A stretch of 16,805 nucleotides of DNA from Paracoccaceae bacterium (GTDB lineage: Bacteria; Pseudomonadota; Alphaproteobacteria; Rhodobacterales; Rhodobacteraceae), in assembly GCA_003511785.1 (NCBI GenBank), contig DOIS01000101.1, positions 1,077 to 17,881 of the forward strand, read 5' to 3'. Each line of letters begins with the position of its first letter. The first letter of the stretch is position 1. The position numbers were made by a program, and so were the translations under genes. Below, piece by piece: positions 1-7,210 of this stretch. Under the pieces are notes generated by a model. The model was not told the DNA's origin. It ran no database searches and was given only the letters and a program-made list of their open reading frames with translations.

Positions 1-43
1 CCAGGATCAGTTGGCTGGGGGAGCGTTCGTTTGTCTGCGTCAT
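1..43 (-). CDS. Possible 5' end of an unidentified gene, cut by the window edge
   Basis: An ATG at 41-43 on the minus strand opens a frame that stays open to the window edge, giving MTQTNERSPSQLIL. Only 14 residues are visible, too few to name a family. The polar start followed by hydrophobic residues could precede a membrane segment, but that is a guess. A purine-rich GACGGAA lies directly upstream, closer to the ATG than an ideal ribosome-binding site. It lies downstream of the tRNA-Thr gene on the same strand. It could equally be a chance frame. Confidence 0.25.
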   Translation of the reverse strand, partial: MTQTNERSPSQLIL

Positions 44-135
44 TTCCGTCGAGTTAGGGCCGCCTTGCGGATGAGCAACCTAAACTTCTGGAAAGATTGA
101 ACGGCAGATAAATTGCGAAACCGAATCAACAGACG

Positions 136-158
136 GGAAAACCGGCGGCGAAACACCG
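136..158 (-). terminator. Weak terminator-like hairpin after the tRNA
   Basis: On the minus strand downstream of the tRNA, CGGTG (158-154) can pair with CGCCG (150-146) around a three-base loop, one pair being G-T. It is followed by CCGG and a TTTT run (141-138). The stem is only 5 bp, so this is a tentative end for the tRNA transcript. I see nothing else convincing in 44-178. Confidence 0.25.
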
Positions 159-178
159 AAGTTTGTTCCGAGAAGCTA

Positions 179-254
179 TGGTGCCGCTGAAGGGACTCGA
201 ACCCCCGACCCCATCATTACGAATGACGTGCTCTACCAGCTGAGCTACACCGGC
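179..254 (-). tRNA. tRNA-Thr (anticodon CGT)
   Basis: Read on the minus strand, the 76 bases fold as a full cloverleaf. The acceptor strand is GCCGGTG, the D-stem is GCTC/GAGC, and the anticodon arm has a 5-bp stem with loop TTCGTAA. The T-arm has loop TTCGAGT and stem GGGGG/CCCTT. The 3' side is CAGCGGC, followed by discriminator A and an encoded CCA (181-179). The anticodon CGT (at 221-219) reads ACG, so the tRNA carries threonine. One acceptor pair is broken: G5 (position 250) faces G68 (position 187). All other stem pairs are Watson-Crick or G-T. Confidence 0.93.
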
Positions 255-264
255 ATCCTTCGCG

Positions 265-286
265 CATGGGCCCGGGCGGGCCCATG
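265..286. other. Perfect 9-bp inverted repeat between hemY and the tRNA
   Basis: CATGGGCCC (265-273) and GGGCCCATG (278-286) form a perfect 9-bp stem around the loop GGGC. It lies 10 bp upstream of the tRNA 5' end and downstream of hemY, both on the minus strand. There is no T-run directly behind it on either strand, so it is not a classical intrinsic terminator. It may stop or stabilise the hemY transcript, or act in tRNA 5' processing. Confidence 0.5.
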
Positions 287-356
287 GAGCGCGCTCTTAG
301 CACCGTCGCGGGGACGGGAAAAGAGGAAATGCGCGTCGTCGGGGCGAATCCCCGGA

Positions 357-1850
357 TCAAGCCGCCGGGTCGGCTTTCTTGGGCGCCTCGCTATCCTCCG
401 CGCCGGTCTCGTCGGCGCCGGGTTCCATAACCTCGGCCTCCTCCACCACGTCGGCCGGCACCGCGGCCGCCTTCTCCGGCGCCACGATCAGCGGCAACAG
501 ATGCGCCCCCGTCGCGCTGGCCAGTTCCGGCGTGTGCGGCGTGGTCCAACTCAGCGTGTCGAAGCTGCCGCAATTGCTACAGATCGGCTGCCAGTCGGCA
601 TGGATCTGGTGGCAATTCTCGCACACCCAATGCGCGCCGCGCGGGGCGTTCAACGCGCGCGCCAGCCAGCCCTGCACCACCGCCTCCGAGGCGCCCTCGC
701 CGCGTTCGATCGCGGCCATCAGGGTCAGGTTGCGCGCATCCGGCGCGTGATCCGGCAGATCGCCCAGCGCGCGCCGCGCCTCGGGGAAATCCTCGGCCAC
801 GATGTTCAACTCGGCCAACAGCATCCGCGTCTCGGGATGGTGCGGGTTGATCCGGGTGAGCGTGGCGAACCGCTTGACCCGCGCCTCCGGGCTTTCCTTG
901 GGCTCGATCTCGGCGAAGGCGGCGGCGAGGTCGGGATGCGGCTGCGCCTCCCACGCCTTCTTCAGCACGCGCAGCGCGTTGCGTGGCTTGCCCTTGGCGA
1001 TATAGGCCCGCGCCGCCATTGCCGCGGCCGGCACAAGGTCGGGCGACTGCCGGTTGGCCTTGATCGCCTCCTCCTGCGCCTCGATCGAGGCGTTCTCGTC
1101 GAGGATGTCGCGCGCCTCGCTCAGCGCCATCACCGCGTCGCGGCGGGTATAGACTTCGCGCGGGAGCGTACCGCTCTTGAGCTTGGCGCTCAGCGTCGCG
1201 CGCGCCGCCGACCAGTCGCGATGCCCGGTCTGGAGCTTGAGAAGGATGTCCTGCGTCTCCTCGTGGCGCGGCTTCAAGGCAAAGGCCTTCTCGGCCAGTT
1301 TCAGCGCGGTGTCGGTGTCGCCTTCGGCCAGCTTCTGTTTCATGATCCCGCGCACGCCCACGAAGCGCGTGTCGTCATGGGCGATCAGCTTCTTGTAGGT
1401 CTCGGTCGCCTTCTTGCGGTCGCCGGCCATCTCGGCCGCCTGCGCGGTCAGAAGATTGGTCAGGTCGGGCCGGCGCAGGTATTTCTCGGCCTTCGACGCC
1501 TTGGACATCGCCAGCCGCCCCTCGCCCGAGGCCAGCGCCATCATCCCCTCGGTCAACGCCTTGTAACCCTTGCGCTCACGGTTGCGGTCGAACCAGCGCG
1601 AGATCGCGGTGTCGTCACCGTTGATGAATTTCAACAGCGCCACCAGGAAGGACAAAAGCTTGAGCACCAGCCAGATCACCACGAACAGCACCAGCGCCGC
1701 GATCACCGATTGCAGCGGACCCAGCGTGTATTCGGTCCCCGCAACGGTGATCTGCACCCCGCCCTGCGCCTCGAGAAGCCACCCGGCACCCACGGCCAGC
1801 GCGCCGGTGATCGCAACGAAAAGCAGGATTTTGATCAGGGACCACAGCAT
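357..1850 (-). CDS. hemY: HemY-type TPR membrane protein with C-terminal zinc ribbon
   Basis: The 497-residue protein begins with the HemY_N arrangement. A transmembrane helix (about 5-25) is followed by a short periplasmic loop containing TVAGTEYTLGPLQ, then a second helix (about 46-73). The cytoplasmic part is helical with TPR-like repeats (about 90-400). HemY proteins belong to the heme-biosynthesis neighbourhood, but their biochemical role is not settled; this is not protoporphyrinogen oxidase. Unusually, residues 408-436 hold C410xxC413, W420 and C424xxC427, a rubredoxin/zinc-ribbon-like knuckle resembling the C-terminal metal site of the TPR protein LapB. An acidic, Ala/Pro-rich tail follows. 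The start ATG lies 10 bp after the mic60 stop with AGGTC upstream, and the gene is the last of the hemD-mic60-hemY cluster. Confidence 0.87.
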   Translation of the reverse strand: MLWSLIKILLFVAITGALAVGAGWLLEAQGGVQITVAGTEYTLGPLQSVIAALVLFVVIWLVLKLLSFLVALLKFINGDDTAISRWFDRNRERKGYKALTEGMMALASGEGRLAMSKASKAEKYLRRPDLTNLLTAQAAEMAGDRKKATETYKKLIAHDDTRFVGVRGIMKQKLAEGDTDTALKLAEKAFALKPRHEETQDILLKLQTGHRDWSAARATLSAKLKSGTLPREVYTRRDAVMALSEARDILDENASIEAQEEAIKANRQSPDLVPAAAMAARAYIAKGKPRNALRVLKKAWEAQPHPDLAAAFAEIEPKESPEARVKRFATLTRINPHHPETRMLLAELNIVAEDFPEARRALGDLPDHAPDARNLTLMAAIERGEGASEAVVQGWLARALNAPRGAHWVCENCHQIHADWQPICSNCGSFDTLSWTTPHTPELASATGAHLLPLIVAPEKAAAVPADVVEEAEVMEPGADETGAEDSEAPKKADPAA

Positions 1851-1860
1851 GTTCGGACCT

Positions 1861-3183
1861 TCAATTGGAGTTCAGGCTCTGGGCGAGCGTGTCGGCGGCC
1901 TGAACGGCGGCTAGGCGGGTGCGGGCGGGACCGGCCCAGCCGTCCATCTCGGCGCGCGCCGCCTCGGGCAGCGCGGCAATCTCGTCAAGCGCGCCGGCCA
2001 GATCGCCACGGGTCAGGGCGTCCTCTGCGCGTGACAAGATCGCGTCGGGGTCGTCTCCCTCGCGCGGGGCGACCGAACGGGCGCCGAGCTGCCGGGTCAA
2101 AAAGGCGCCAAGCCCGCCGCCCTCGCCGGTGGCACGGGCCTGGGCCAGCGCCTCGCGCGCGGCATCGGGGAAACGCGCGCGCAGCGCCGACAGGGTCACG
2201 ACCCCCTCGGCGGCCGGCGCGGCCAGGTCCTCGGGAACCTCGATGCCTGCGTCACGCAGCGCGCCCGTGAGCGTGTCATAGGGCGCGCCCTCGTCCAGCG
2301 CCGCGCGCAGCTGCGCCAGCGTGGTGCGAAGCGCAGCCACCTGGGCCGCCTCGGCGGCCTGGGCCTCGGCCTCGCGGGCGGCGTCCTCCTTGGCGCGCGC
2401 CTCTTCCAGCAGGCGCTCGACCTCGGCGCGCTGCGCGGTCACGGCCTCTTCCAGCCCGGCCAACTCGCGCTCATAGGCAGCGATGGCGGCCTCGGACACG
2501 GCCTCGTCGAAGGGCTGTTTCTCCAGTTCGGTCAGGCGCTGGTCCAGCGGATCTAGCCGGCCGGTCAGACCTTCTTGCACTTGCGCCAACTCGGAAAGCC
2601 GGGCGTCGATCCCGTCCAGGCGCTCGGCCAATTCGATCAGACGCTGATCCAGCGGGGCGGTGTCGGGGATCTCGATCCCGGCCAGGTTGCTTTCCAGCTG
2701 CGACAGGGTTTCGCCCTGCGCCGCATCGGCCTGGCGCAACCCTTCGATCTCTACGGCGTAGTCAACGCTGCGCCAATCCGGCGGCAGGAACTGGTCGAGC
2801 ATGTCGGATCGCGCCGCCAGAAAACCCAGCGCGGCGGCGATGATCCCGCCGATCACCGCACCGGCAAACCCGCCACCCCGGCGCTTTTCGGGCGCCGGCG
2901 CCGGTGCGGGCAACCCGCCGGCCGGTTGCGTCGCCGCGCTTTGTTCGGAAGTGTCCCGCTCCGGCTCGGGCGGCTCGACCTCGGTCTGCGAAACGGTCGT
3001 CGGCCCGCTTGCCGCGCGCAGCGGGACGTCGCCACGCGGGTCGTGTTCCGGTGCCATGCGCGCCGTGGCGCCGGTCGCGGACCAGTCCGGCCCGCGCGGA
3101 TCGTGCTCGGGGGCGGTCAGGCTGCGGGCGGGCTGGTCGGAACGGCTGTCCGCCTCTGCTTCCGATGTTGTCTTGTCCGCCAC
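1861..3183 (-). CDS. Mic60/mitofilin-like inner-membrane protein
   Basis: This 440-residue protein has the layout of alphaproteobacterial Mic60. There is a long disordered, acidic and proline-rich N-terminus (1-104) and a single glycine/alanine-rich transmembrane helix (about 105-123). A coiled-coil region (about 145-300) follows, then a C-terminal mitofilin-type domain (about 325-435) with the LSALRARFPDAAREAL segment. In mitochondria and alphaproteobacteria, Mic60 shapes inner-membrane invaginations; most of the protein would face the periplasm. Location between hemD and hemY is the known neighbourhood of bacterial mic60 and supports the call. The start is a GTG (3183-3181) preceded by a GGGGGG ribosome-binding tract. 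The N-terminus carries a direct repeat of APEHDPRG (24-31 and 44-51). Confidence 0.85.
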   Translation of the reverse strand: MADKTTSEAEADSRSDQPARSLTAPEHDPRGPDWSATGATARMAPEHDPRGDVPLRAASGPTTVSQTEVEPPEPERDTSEQSAATQPAGGLPAPAPAPEKRRGGGFAGAVIGGIIAAALGFLAARSDMLDQFLPPDWRSVDYAVEIEGLRQADAAQGETLSQLESNLAGIEIPDTAPLDQRLIELAERLDGIDARLSELAQVQEGLTGRLDPLDQRLTELEKQPFDEAVSEAAIAAYERELAGLEEAVTAQRAEVERLLEEARAKEDAAREAEAQAAEAAQVAALRTTLAQLRAALDEGAPYDTLTGALRDAGIEVPEDLAAPAAEGVVTLSALRARFPDAAREALAQARATGEGGGLGAFLTRQLGARSVAPREGDDPDAILSRAEDALTRGDLAGALDEIAALPEAARAEMDGWAGPARTRLAAVQAADTLAQSLNSN

Positions 3184-3251
3184 CTTGCGCCCCCCGTTCT
3201 GATTCTCTTCCGGTCACAATATGCCATGCGCCACCGGACCTTACTGCGGCT

Positions 3252-3279
3252 CCCTGTCGCCCTCAACAAGGGGACAGGG
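3252..3279. other. Strong hairpin across the hemD stop codon
   Basis: CCCTGTC (3252-3258) pairs perfectly with GACAGGG (3273-3279). After one bulged G, CCCT (3260-3263) pairs with AGGG (3269-3272), leaving a five-base loop CAACA. The 11-bp stem covers the hemD stop codon (3263-3265) and lies 69 bp before the mic60 start. No T-run follows on the minus strand, so an intrinsic terminator is unlikely. An intercistronic RNA structure affecting stability or hemD/mic60 ratio is possible. Confidence 0.5.
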
Positions 3280-3985
3280 TTTCGACATGCTTTGCAACCA
3301 GTGAACGCATCGCCGCGCCCGTTGGTTCACCGGCCACCTCCAGCGACGCGACGTCCAGCCCGGCGACCACGTCCGCCACCGCCGGGCTCATCGCCAGCCC
3401 GCGCAGCGGGGCGCCCCCGGCATGGCCCTGCGCGAACAGCCGGGCGCTGCGCGGCGAGAAAAGCGGCACCAGAACCGGGCGGGCGCCCTCCAGATGGTCC
3501 CGCGCCTCGTCGGTCAGCGCGCGCTCGGGCTGGTCATAGACCACCGCTTCGCGCGCGGGCAGCCCCGCCTCGCTCAGGCGCGCGGCGATGGGCACCCGCG
3601 CATGTGCACCCCGCAGATGCAAAAGCGGCCCCTCCGGCGGGTCGCATGTCAGCCGGGCCAGGAGACCTTCGGCATCGAGCGCCACCGCCCGCGCCCGGCT
3701 CCACCCGGCGTCGCGGGCGGCCTGGGCAGTGGTCTCCCCCACACAGAAACAGGGCAAGTCACGCGCCTTGACCCGGTCCGCGACCGCCTCCACCCCGGCG
3801 GCGGAGGAAAAGATCAGCCCGCGCGCCGCTCCGATCTCGACAGGCCCGGTCGTCGGAACGATCTCCATCAACGGCGCATAGCAGGGCGTGATCCGCTCCC
3901 GCATCGTCCCGGGCAAGCCCGCCACAAAGCGGCGGCCCGCCGCTTCGGGCCGCGTCATAAGCAGGATCACGCGGGGGGTGGTCAT
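3263..3985 (-). CDS. hemD: Uroporphyrinogen-III synthase
   Basis: The 240-residue protein fits the HemD family. It starts with the typical MTTPRVILLMTRPEAAGRRF, and has LIFSSAAGVEAVA early and the second-domain signatures GPLLHLRGAHAR, REAVVYDQPER, PVLVPLFSPRSARLF and MSPAVADVV. HemD closes hydroxymethylbilane to uroporphyrinogen III with inversion of ring D, in the cytosol, upstream of heme, siroheme and cobalamin. The ATG at 3985 is preferred over a longer frame opening at 4093, because the extra residues run into the intergenic region and do not look like HemD. hemC is not in the window. A promoter candidate lies 39-67 bp upstream. The gene heads a minus-strand cluster with mic60 and hemY and diverges from gpsA. 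Confidence 0.85.
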   Translation of the reverse strand: MTTPRVILLMTRPEAAGRRFVAGLPGTMRERITPCYAPLMEIVPTTGPVEIGAARGLIFSSAAGVEAVADRVKARDLPCFCVGETTAQAARDAGWSRARAVALDAEGLLARLTCDPPEGPLLHLRGAHARVPIAARLSEAGLPAREAVVYDQPERALTDEARDHLEGARPVLVPLFSPRSARLFAQGHAGGAPLRGLAMSPAVADVVAGLDVASLEVAGEPTGAAMRSLVAKHVETLSPC

Positions 3986-4023
3986 GGCCGTCACGCTCAA
4001 AGGATTGTTCGCCACCAGCCCGG

Positions 4024-4052
4024 GTGATACTCTGAAGCGAGACCGCTTGCAA
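4024..4052 (-). promoter_or_regulatory. Candidate sigma-70 promoter for hemD
   Basis: On the minus strand TTGCAA (4052-4047) and TATCAC (4029-4024) are separated by exactly 17 bp. They are followed by about 38 bp to the hemD ATG. Both hexamers match four or more consensus positions. The element lies in the hemD/gpsA divergent region. This was found by eye. Confidence 0.4.
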
Positions 4053-4096
4053 ACCGGGCCGCCGATGACACCGCACCGCCGCAGAGGACCCAAAGC

Positions 4097-5059
4097 ATGA
4101 GCGTCGCCGTCCTCGGCGCCGGCGCCTTCGGCACGGCCCTGGCGGTCTCGCTAGCCGGTCGGGGGCCGGTCACGCTCTGGATGCGCTCGGGAGAGATGGC
4201 CGCGCGCATCGCCGAAACCGGCGAGAATGCCGACCGCCTGCCCGGCGTCGCCCTGCCCGATGCGATCACGCCGACCGCCGATCTCTCGCACGCTGCCACC
4301 TGCGACACGCTGCTTCTTGCGGTGCCGATGCAGCAACTGCGCGGCCTGCTGCAAGACCATTCCCGGTCGCTCACCGGCCCCGCCCTCGTGGCCTGCTGCA
4401 AGGGGATCGAGCTGGACACCGGCCTCGGCCCCGTCGCCGTGATGGCCGAGGCCCTGCCCGATGCCCCCGCCGCCCTGCTGACCGGGCCCAGCTTCGCCGA
4501 CGACATTGCCCGCGGCCTGCCCACCGCGCTGACGCTGGCCTGCGCCGATGCCGACCTTGCCGCCCGGCTGCAAGAGCAGCTGACCACCGCGAACCTGCGA
4601 CTCTATCGCACCACCGACACCACCGGGGCGGAACTGGGCGGGGCGCTCAAGAACGTGATGGCGATCGCCTGCGGCGCGGTGATGGGCGCGGGTCTCGGCG
4701 CCAGCGCGCGGGCCGCGCTGATGACCCGCGGCTATGCCGAGATGCAGCGCATGGCGTTGACCCTCGGCGCGCGCCCCGAGACGCTGGCCGGGCTCTCTGG
4801 TTTCGGCGATCTGACGCTGACCTGCACCTCGGACCTGTCGCGCAACTATCGGCTCGGCCTGTCCTTGGGTCGGGGCGAGGAGTTCGACCCTTCGGTGACG
4901 GTCGAGGGCGCCGCCACAGCCCGCGCGGTGGCAGTCAAGGCCCACGGCATGGCGCTGGACATGCCGATCACCGATTGCGTGGTGGCCATGCTTGATGGCC
5001 GCGCCACCGTGCACGAGGCCATGACCAACCTGCTGGCCCGCCCGCTCAAGGAGGAATAG
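4097..5059 (+). CDS. gpsA: Glycerol-3-phosphate dehydrogenase [NAD(P)+]
   Basis: This 320-residue cytosolic enzyme reduces dihydroxyacetone phosphate to sn-glycerol-3-phosphate for phospholipid synthesis. The N-terminal Rossmann domain has the nucleotide loop GAGAFGTALA (7-16). Family motifs follow in order: CCKGIE (100-105, K102), TGPSFADDIA (129-138), the catalytic lysine in GGALKNVMAIACG (181-193, K185), GFGDLTLTC (235-243) and the substrate-binding SRNYRLG (248-254). The length is normal. It is the first gene of a tight plus-strand set: the stop codon (5057-5059) directly touches the start of the YciI-like gene, whose ribosome-binding site AAGGAGGA lies inside the gpsA end. In related genomes tsaD often precedes gpsA; here it is absent. 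Confidence 0.95.
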   Translation: MSVAVLGAGAFGTALAVSLAGRGPVTLWMRSGEMAARIAETGENADRLPGVALPDAITPTADLSHAATCDTLLLAVPMQQLRGLLQDHSRSLTGPALVACCKGIELDTGLGPVAVMAEALPDAPAALLTGPSFADDIARGLPTALTLACADADLAARLQEQLTTANLRLYRTTDTTGAELGGALKNVMAIACGAVMGAGLGASARAALMTRGYAEMQRMALTLGARPETLAGLSGFGDLTLTCTSDLSRNYRLGLSLGRGEEFDPSVTVEGAATARAVAVKAHGMALDMPITDCVVAMLDGRATVHEAMTNLLARPLKEE

Positions 5060-5328
5060 ATGCTCGTTGCCCTGATCGCCCGCGACCGCCCCGGCGCACT
5101 CGAGACCCGCAAGGCCAACCGCGAAGCCCACCTCGCCTATATCGAGGACACCGGCGTCGTGGCACAGGCCGGCCCGCTGATCGAGAACGGCGAGATGGCC
5201 GGCTCGCTGGTGATTCTCGACGTCGCGGACATGGATGCCGCCCGGCGCTGGGCCGAGGCCGACCCCTATGCCAAGGCGGGGCTTTTCGCATCGGTCGAAT
5301 TGATCGAGTGGAAGAAGGTGGTCGGCTG

Positions 5329-5329
<1 letters not shown>
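5060..5329 (+). CDS. YciI family protein
   Basis: An 89-residue protein of the YciI fold, a ferredoxin-like alpha+beta dimer related to muconolactone isomerase. The features visible are H24 in the N-terminal helix (NREAHLAYIED), the turn AGPLIENGEMAGSLVIL (37-53) and the conserved ADPYAKAGLF (67-76), holding the family's usual acidic residue D68. No reaction is firmly established for most YciI proteins, so none is assigned. The start ATG directly follows the gpsA stop, with AAGGAGGA 5-12 bp upstream. Its stop overlaps the ATG of the next gene by one base (TGATG), indicating co-transcription and coupled translation. Confidence 0.85.
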
Positions 5330-5751
<422 letters not shown>

Positions 5752-5754
5752 GCC

Positions 5755-5949
5755 TCACAGTTTCTTGTTGATCCCGGCCGATTTCAGAATGGCGTTCGCT
5801 GTATGCCGGCTTTTCATGTGGCGCGGCACCACGACCTTCCGCCGCAGGACCGCATTTTCCCACTTCTCGTGCGACCCCTTCCGACCCGGCGCCCTTACGA
5901 ACTGGTTTACGCGCAAGAGCCGCGTGACCTCCCGGTAGAAATCGGGCAT
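5755..5949 (-). CDS. hicA: HicA-family toxin (mRNA interferase)
   Basis: A 64-residue basic protein with the small dsRBD-like HicA fold. It has an N-terminal helix MPDFYREVTRLLRVNQF, then GRKGSHEKW (22-30) with the predicted catalytic H27, a VVVPRHMKS strand-turn (about 40-48) and a final helix TANAILKSAGI. HicA toxins cleave mRNA, and the antitoxin HicB neutralises them. The start is the ATG at 5949, which overlaps the antitoxin stop (ATGA), so the pair is translationally coupled with the antitoxin first. A TTG one codon further upstream is also possible. The gene is complete, convergent with the EVE gene, and less GC-rich than its neighbours, which suits an acquired module. Confidence 0.85.
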   Translation of the reverse strand: MPDFYREVTRLLRVNQFVRAPGRKGSHEKWENAVLRRKVVVPRHMKSRHTANAILKSAGINKKL

Positions 5950-6188
5950 CAAGCCGCCGGTTTATGAGATACTCGCACCGAGGGGATCAGGTCCTGCAAC
6001 GGAAGCTGGAGATCGGCCTCGGTGAGGTGGTTCGCAACGATCATTTCCGCGGCGAACTCATCAACCAGCTGCTCAAACTCCTCGAGGGTTTGCGCCTCGA
6101 CGTGAAGCCCGATGATGTCGCTTTCACTGACCCAGACACCGGCCTCCGCGTCCCAAACCGCCGTAACGTAGTACGATCTGTTTACCAT
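5949..6188 (-). CDS. hicB: DUF1902/HicB-like antitoxin
   Basis: A 79-residue acidic protein with the HicB-like partial RNase H fold. YYVTAVWDAEAGVWVSESD (6-24) contains the strand-turn-strand typical of HicB/DUF1902, followed by IGLHVEAQTLEEFEQLVDEF and a helix ending IVANHL. There is no C-terminal ribbon-helix-helix or HTH domain, as expected for the short DUF1902 type, so how it would bind DNA is unclear. It precedes hicA and overlaps it by four bases. An inverted repeat 29-46 bp upstream is a candidate operator. The start ATG has AGGTAACGGA upstream. Antitoxin function is inferred from fold and position. Confidence 0.8.
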   Translation of the reverse strand: MVNRSYYVTAVWDAEAGVWVSESDIIGLHVEAQTLEEFEQLVDEFAAEMIVANHLTEADLQLPLQDLIPSVRVSHKPAA

Positions 6189-6216
6189 GGGCGTATCCGT
6201 TACCTAGCTGAGGAAA

Positions 6217-6234
6217 AGTCTCAATTGGCAGACT
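6217..6234. promoter_or_regulatory. Inverted repeat upstream of the hicBA pair
   Basis: AGTCT (6217-6221) and AGACT (6230-6234) form a perfect 5-bp dyad around an 8-bp spacer containing CAATTG. The site lies between the end of ilvE and the antitoxin start, where an autoregulatory operator of a toxin-antitoxin operon would sit. I found no convincing promoter hexamers beside it. The arms are short, so chance is possible. Confidence 0.3.
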
Positions 6235-6268
6235 CGCACAAGCCGATTCCCGTGGTCAAGCGCCTTGC

Positions 6269-7138
6269 TCAACTCCGCACAAGCGCCTCGTATCCCTCGG
6301 CGATCTCCCGCGTCAGCGCGCCCACCTCGAAACTATAATCCCCGATCTGCCCAACCGGCGTGACCTCGGCGGCGGTGCCGGTCAGCCAGCACTGCTCGAA
6401 CCCTTCCATCTCCTCAGGCATGATGTGGCGCTCGTGGACCTTGACCTGGCGCTCTTCCAGCATTTCGATCACGGTTTGGCGGGTGATCCCGTTGAGGAAG
6501 CAGTCGGGCTTGGGCGTGTGCACCTCGCCATCCTTGACGAAGAAGATGTTGGCGCCGGTCGCCTCGGCCACATAGCCCCGGTAATCCATGAACAGCGCGT
6601 CCGAGCAGCCCTTGGCCTCGGCCGCGTGCTTGGACATGGTGCAGATCATGTAGAGACCGGCCGCCTTCGCATGCACCGGGATGGTCTCGGGGCTGGGGCG
6701 CTTCCACTTGGAAATGTCCAGCTTGGCGCCCTTCATCTTGGCATCGCCGTAGTAATAGGCGCCCCATTCCCAGGCCGCGATCGCCAGCCGGACGGGGTTG
6801 CGCGCGGAGGTCACGCCCATGTCCTCGCCGGCCCCGCGCCAGGCCACCGCGCGCACATAGACATCGCTCAGCCCGCTGGCGGCCAGAACCTGCGCCTTGG
6901 CCTCCTCGATCTGATCGACGGTCCAAGGGATCTCGAAATCCACCATCTCGGCGCTTTTCTTCAGCCGCTCGGAATGCTCCCGGCTCTTGAAGATCTTGCC
7001 GTTATAGGCGCGCTCTCCCTCGAAGACCGAGCTGGCGTAATGCAGCGCATGGGTCAGGATATGCACATTGGCCGCGCGCCAGTCGATCAACTCTCCATCC
7101 ATCCAGATCTGGCCGTCCCGATCATCGTATCCCGACAT
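6269..7138 (-). CDS. ilvE: Branched-chain amino acid aminotransferase
   Basis: The 289-residue protein is a fold-type IV PLP aminotransferase. It catalyses the final transamination giving leucine, isoleucine and valine, and the first step of their breakdown, in the cytosol. Diagnostic segments are HYASSVFEGERAY (33-45), AAWEWGAYY (121-129), the PLP lysine K158 in VHAKAAGLYM, and the cofactor signature MDYRGYVAEATGANIFFVKDG (184-204) with E192. NGITRQTVIEM and the C-terminal WLTGTAAEVTPVG complete it. I chose the ATG at 7138, with AGGAG about 8 bp upstream; a GTG one codon earlier is also possible. It is a single gene diverging from petP and followed by the toxin-antitoxin pair. A TTGACA promoter lies about 90-115 bp upstream. 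Confidence 0.93.
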   Translation of the reverse strand: MSGYDDRDGQIWMDGELIDWRAANVHILTHALHYASSVFEGERAYNGKIFKSREHSERLKKSAEMVDFEIPWTVDQIEEAKAQVLAASGLSDVYVRAVAWRGAGEDMGVTSARNPVRLAIAAWEWGAYYYGDAKMKGAKLDISKWKRPSPETIPVHAKAAGLYMICTMSKHAAEAKGCSDALFMDYRGYVAEATGANIFFVKDGEVHTPKPDCFLNGITRQTVIEMLEERQVKVHERHIMPEEMEGFEQCWLTGTAAEVTPVGQIGDYSFEVGALTREIAEGYEALVRS

Positions 7139-7210
7139 CACGCATTCTCCTGTTCGTGGTGCTTGTTTCCGTTTGTTGCGCGCGTTAAGGCCGAGCCGGA
7201 CATTAAATTG

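Noticed and set aside
1..254. Integrated element next to the tRNA gene
   Set aside because: No duplicated tRNA 3' end, integrase or att-like direct repeat is visible in the window.
228..2270. A 680-codon open frame on the plus strand
   Set aside because: It lies opposite hemY and mic60, is extremely Arg/Gly/Pro/His-rich and begins inside the tRNA; it is a by-product of GC-rich codon use.
5308..5328. Longer EVE protein starting at a GTG within the YciI gene
   Set aside because: The extra residues lack family support, and the ATG at 5329 gives the usual EVE beginning with coupled translation.
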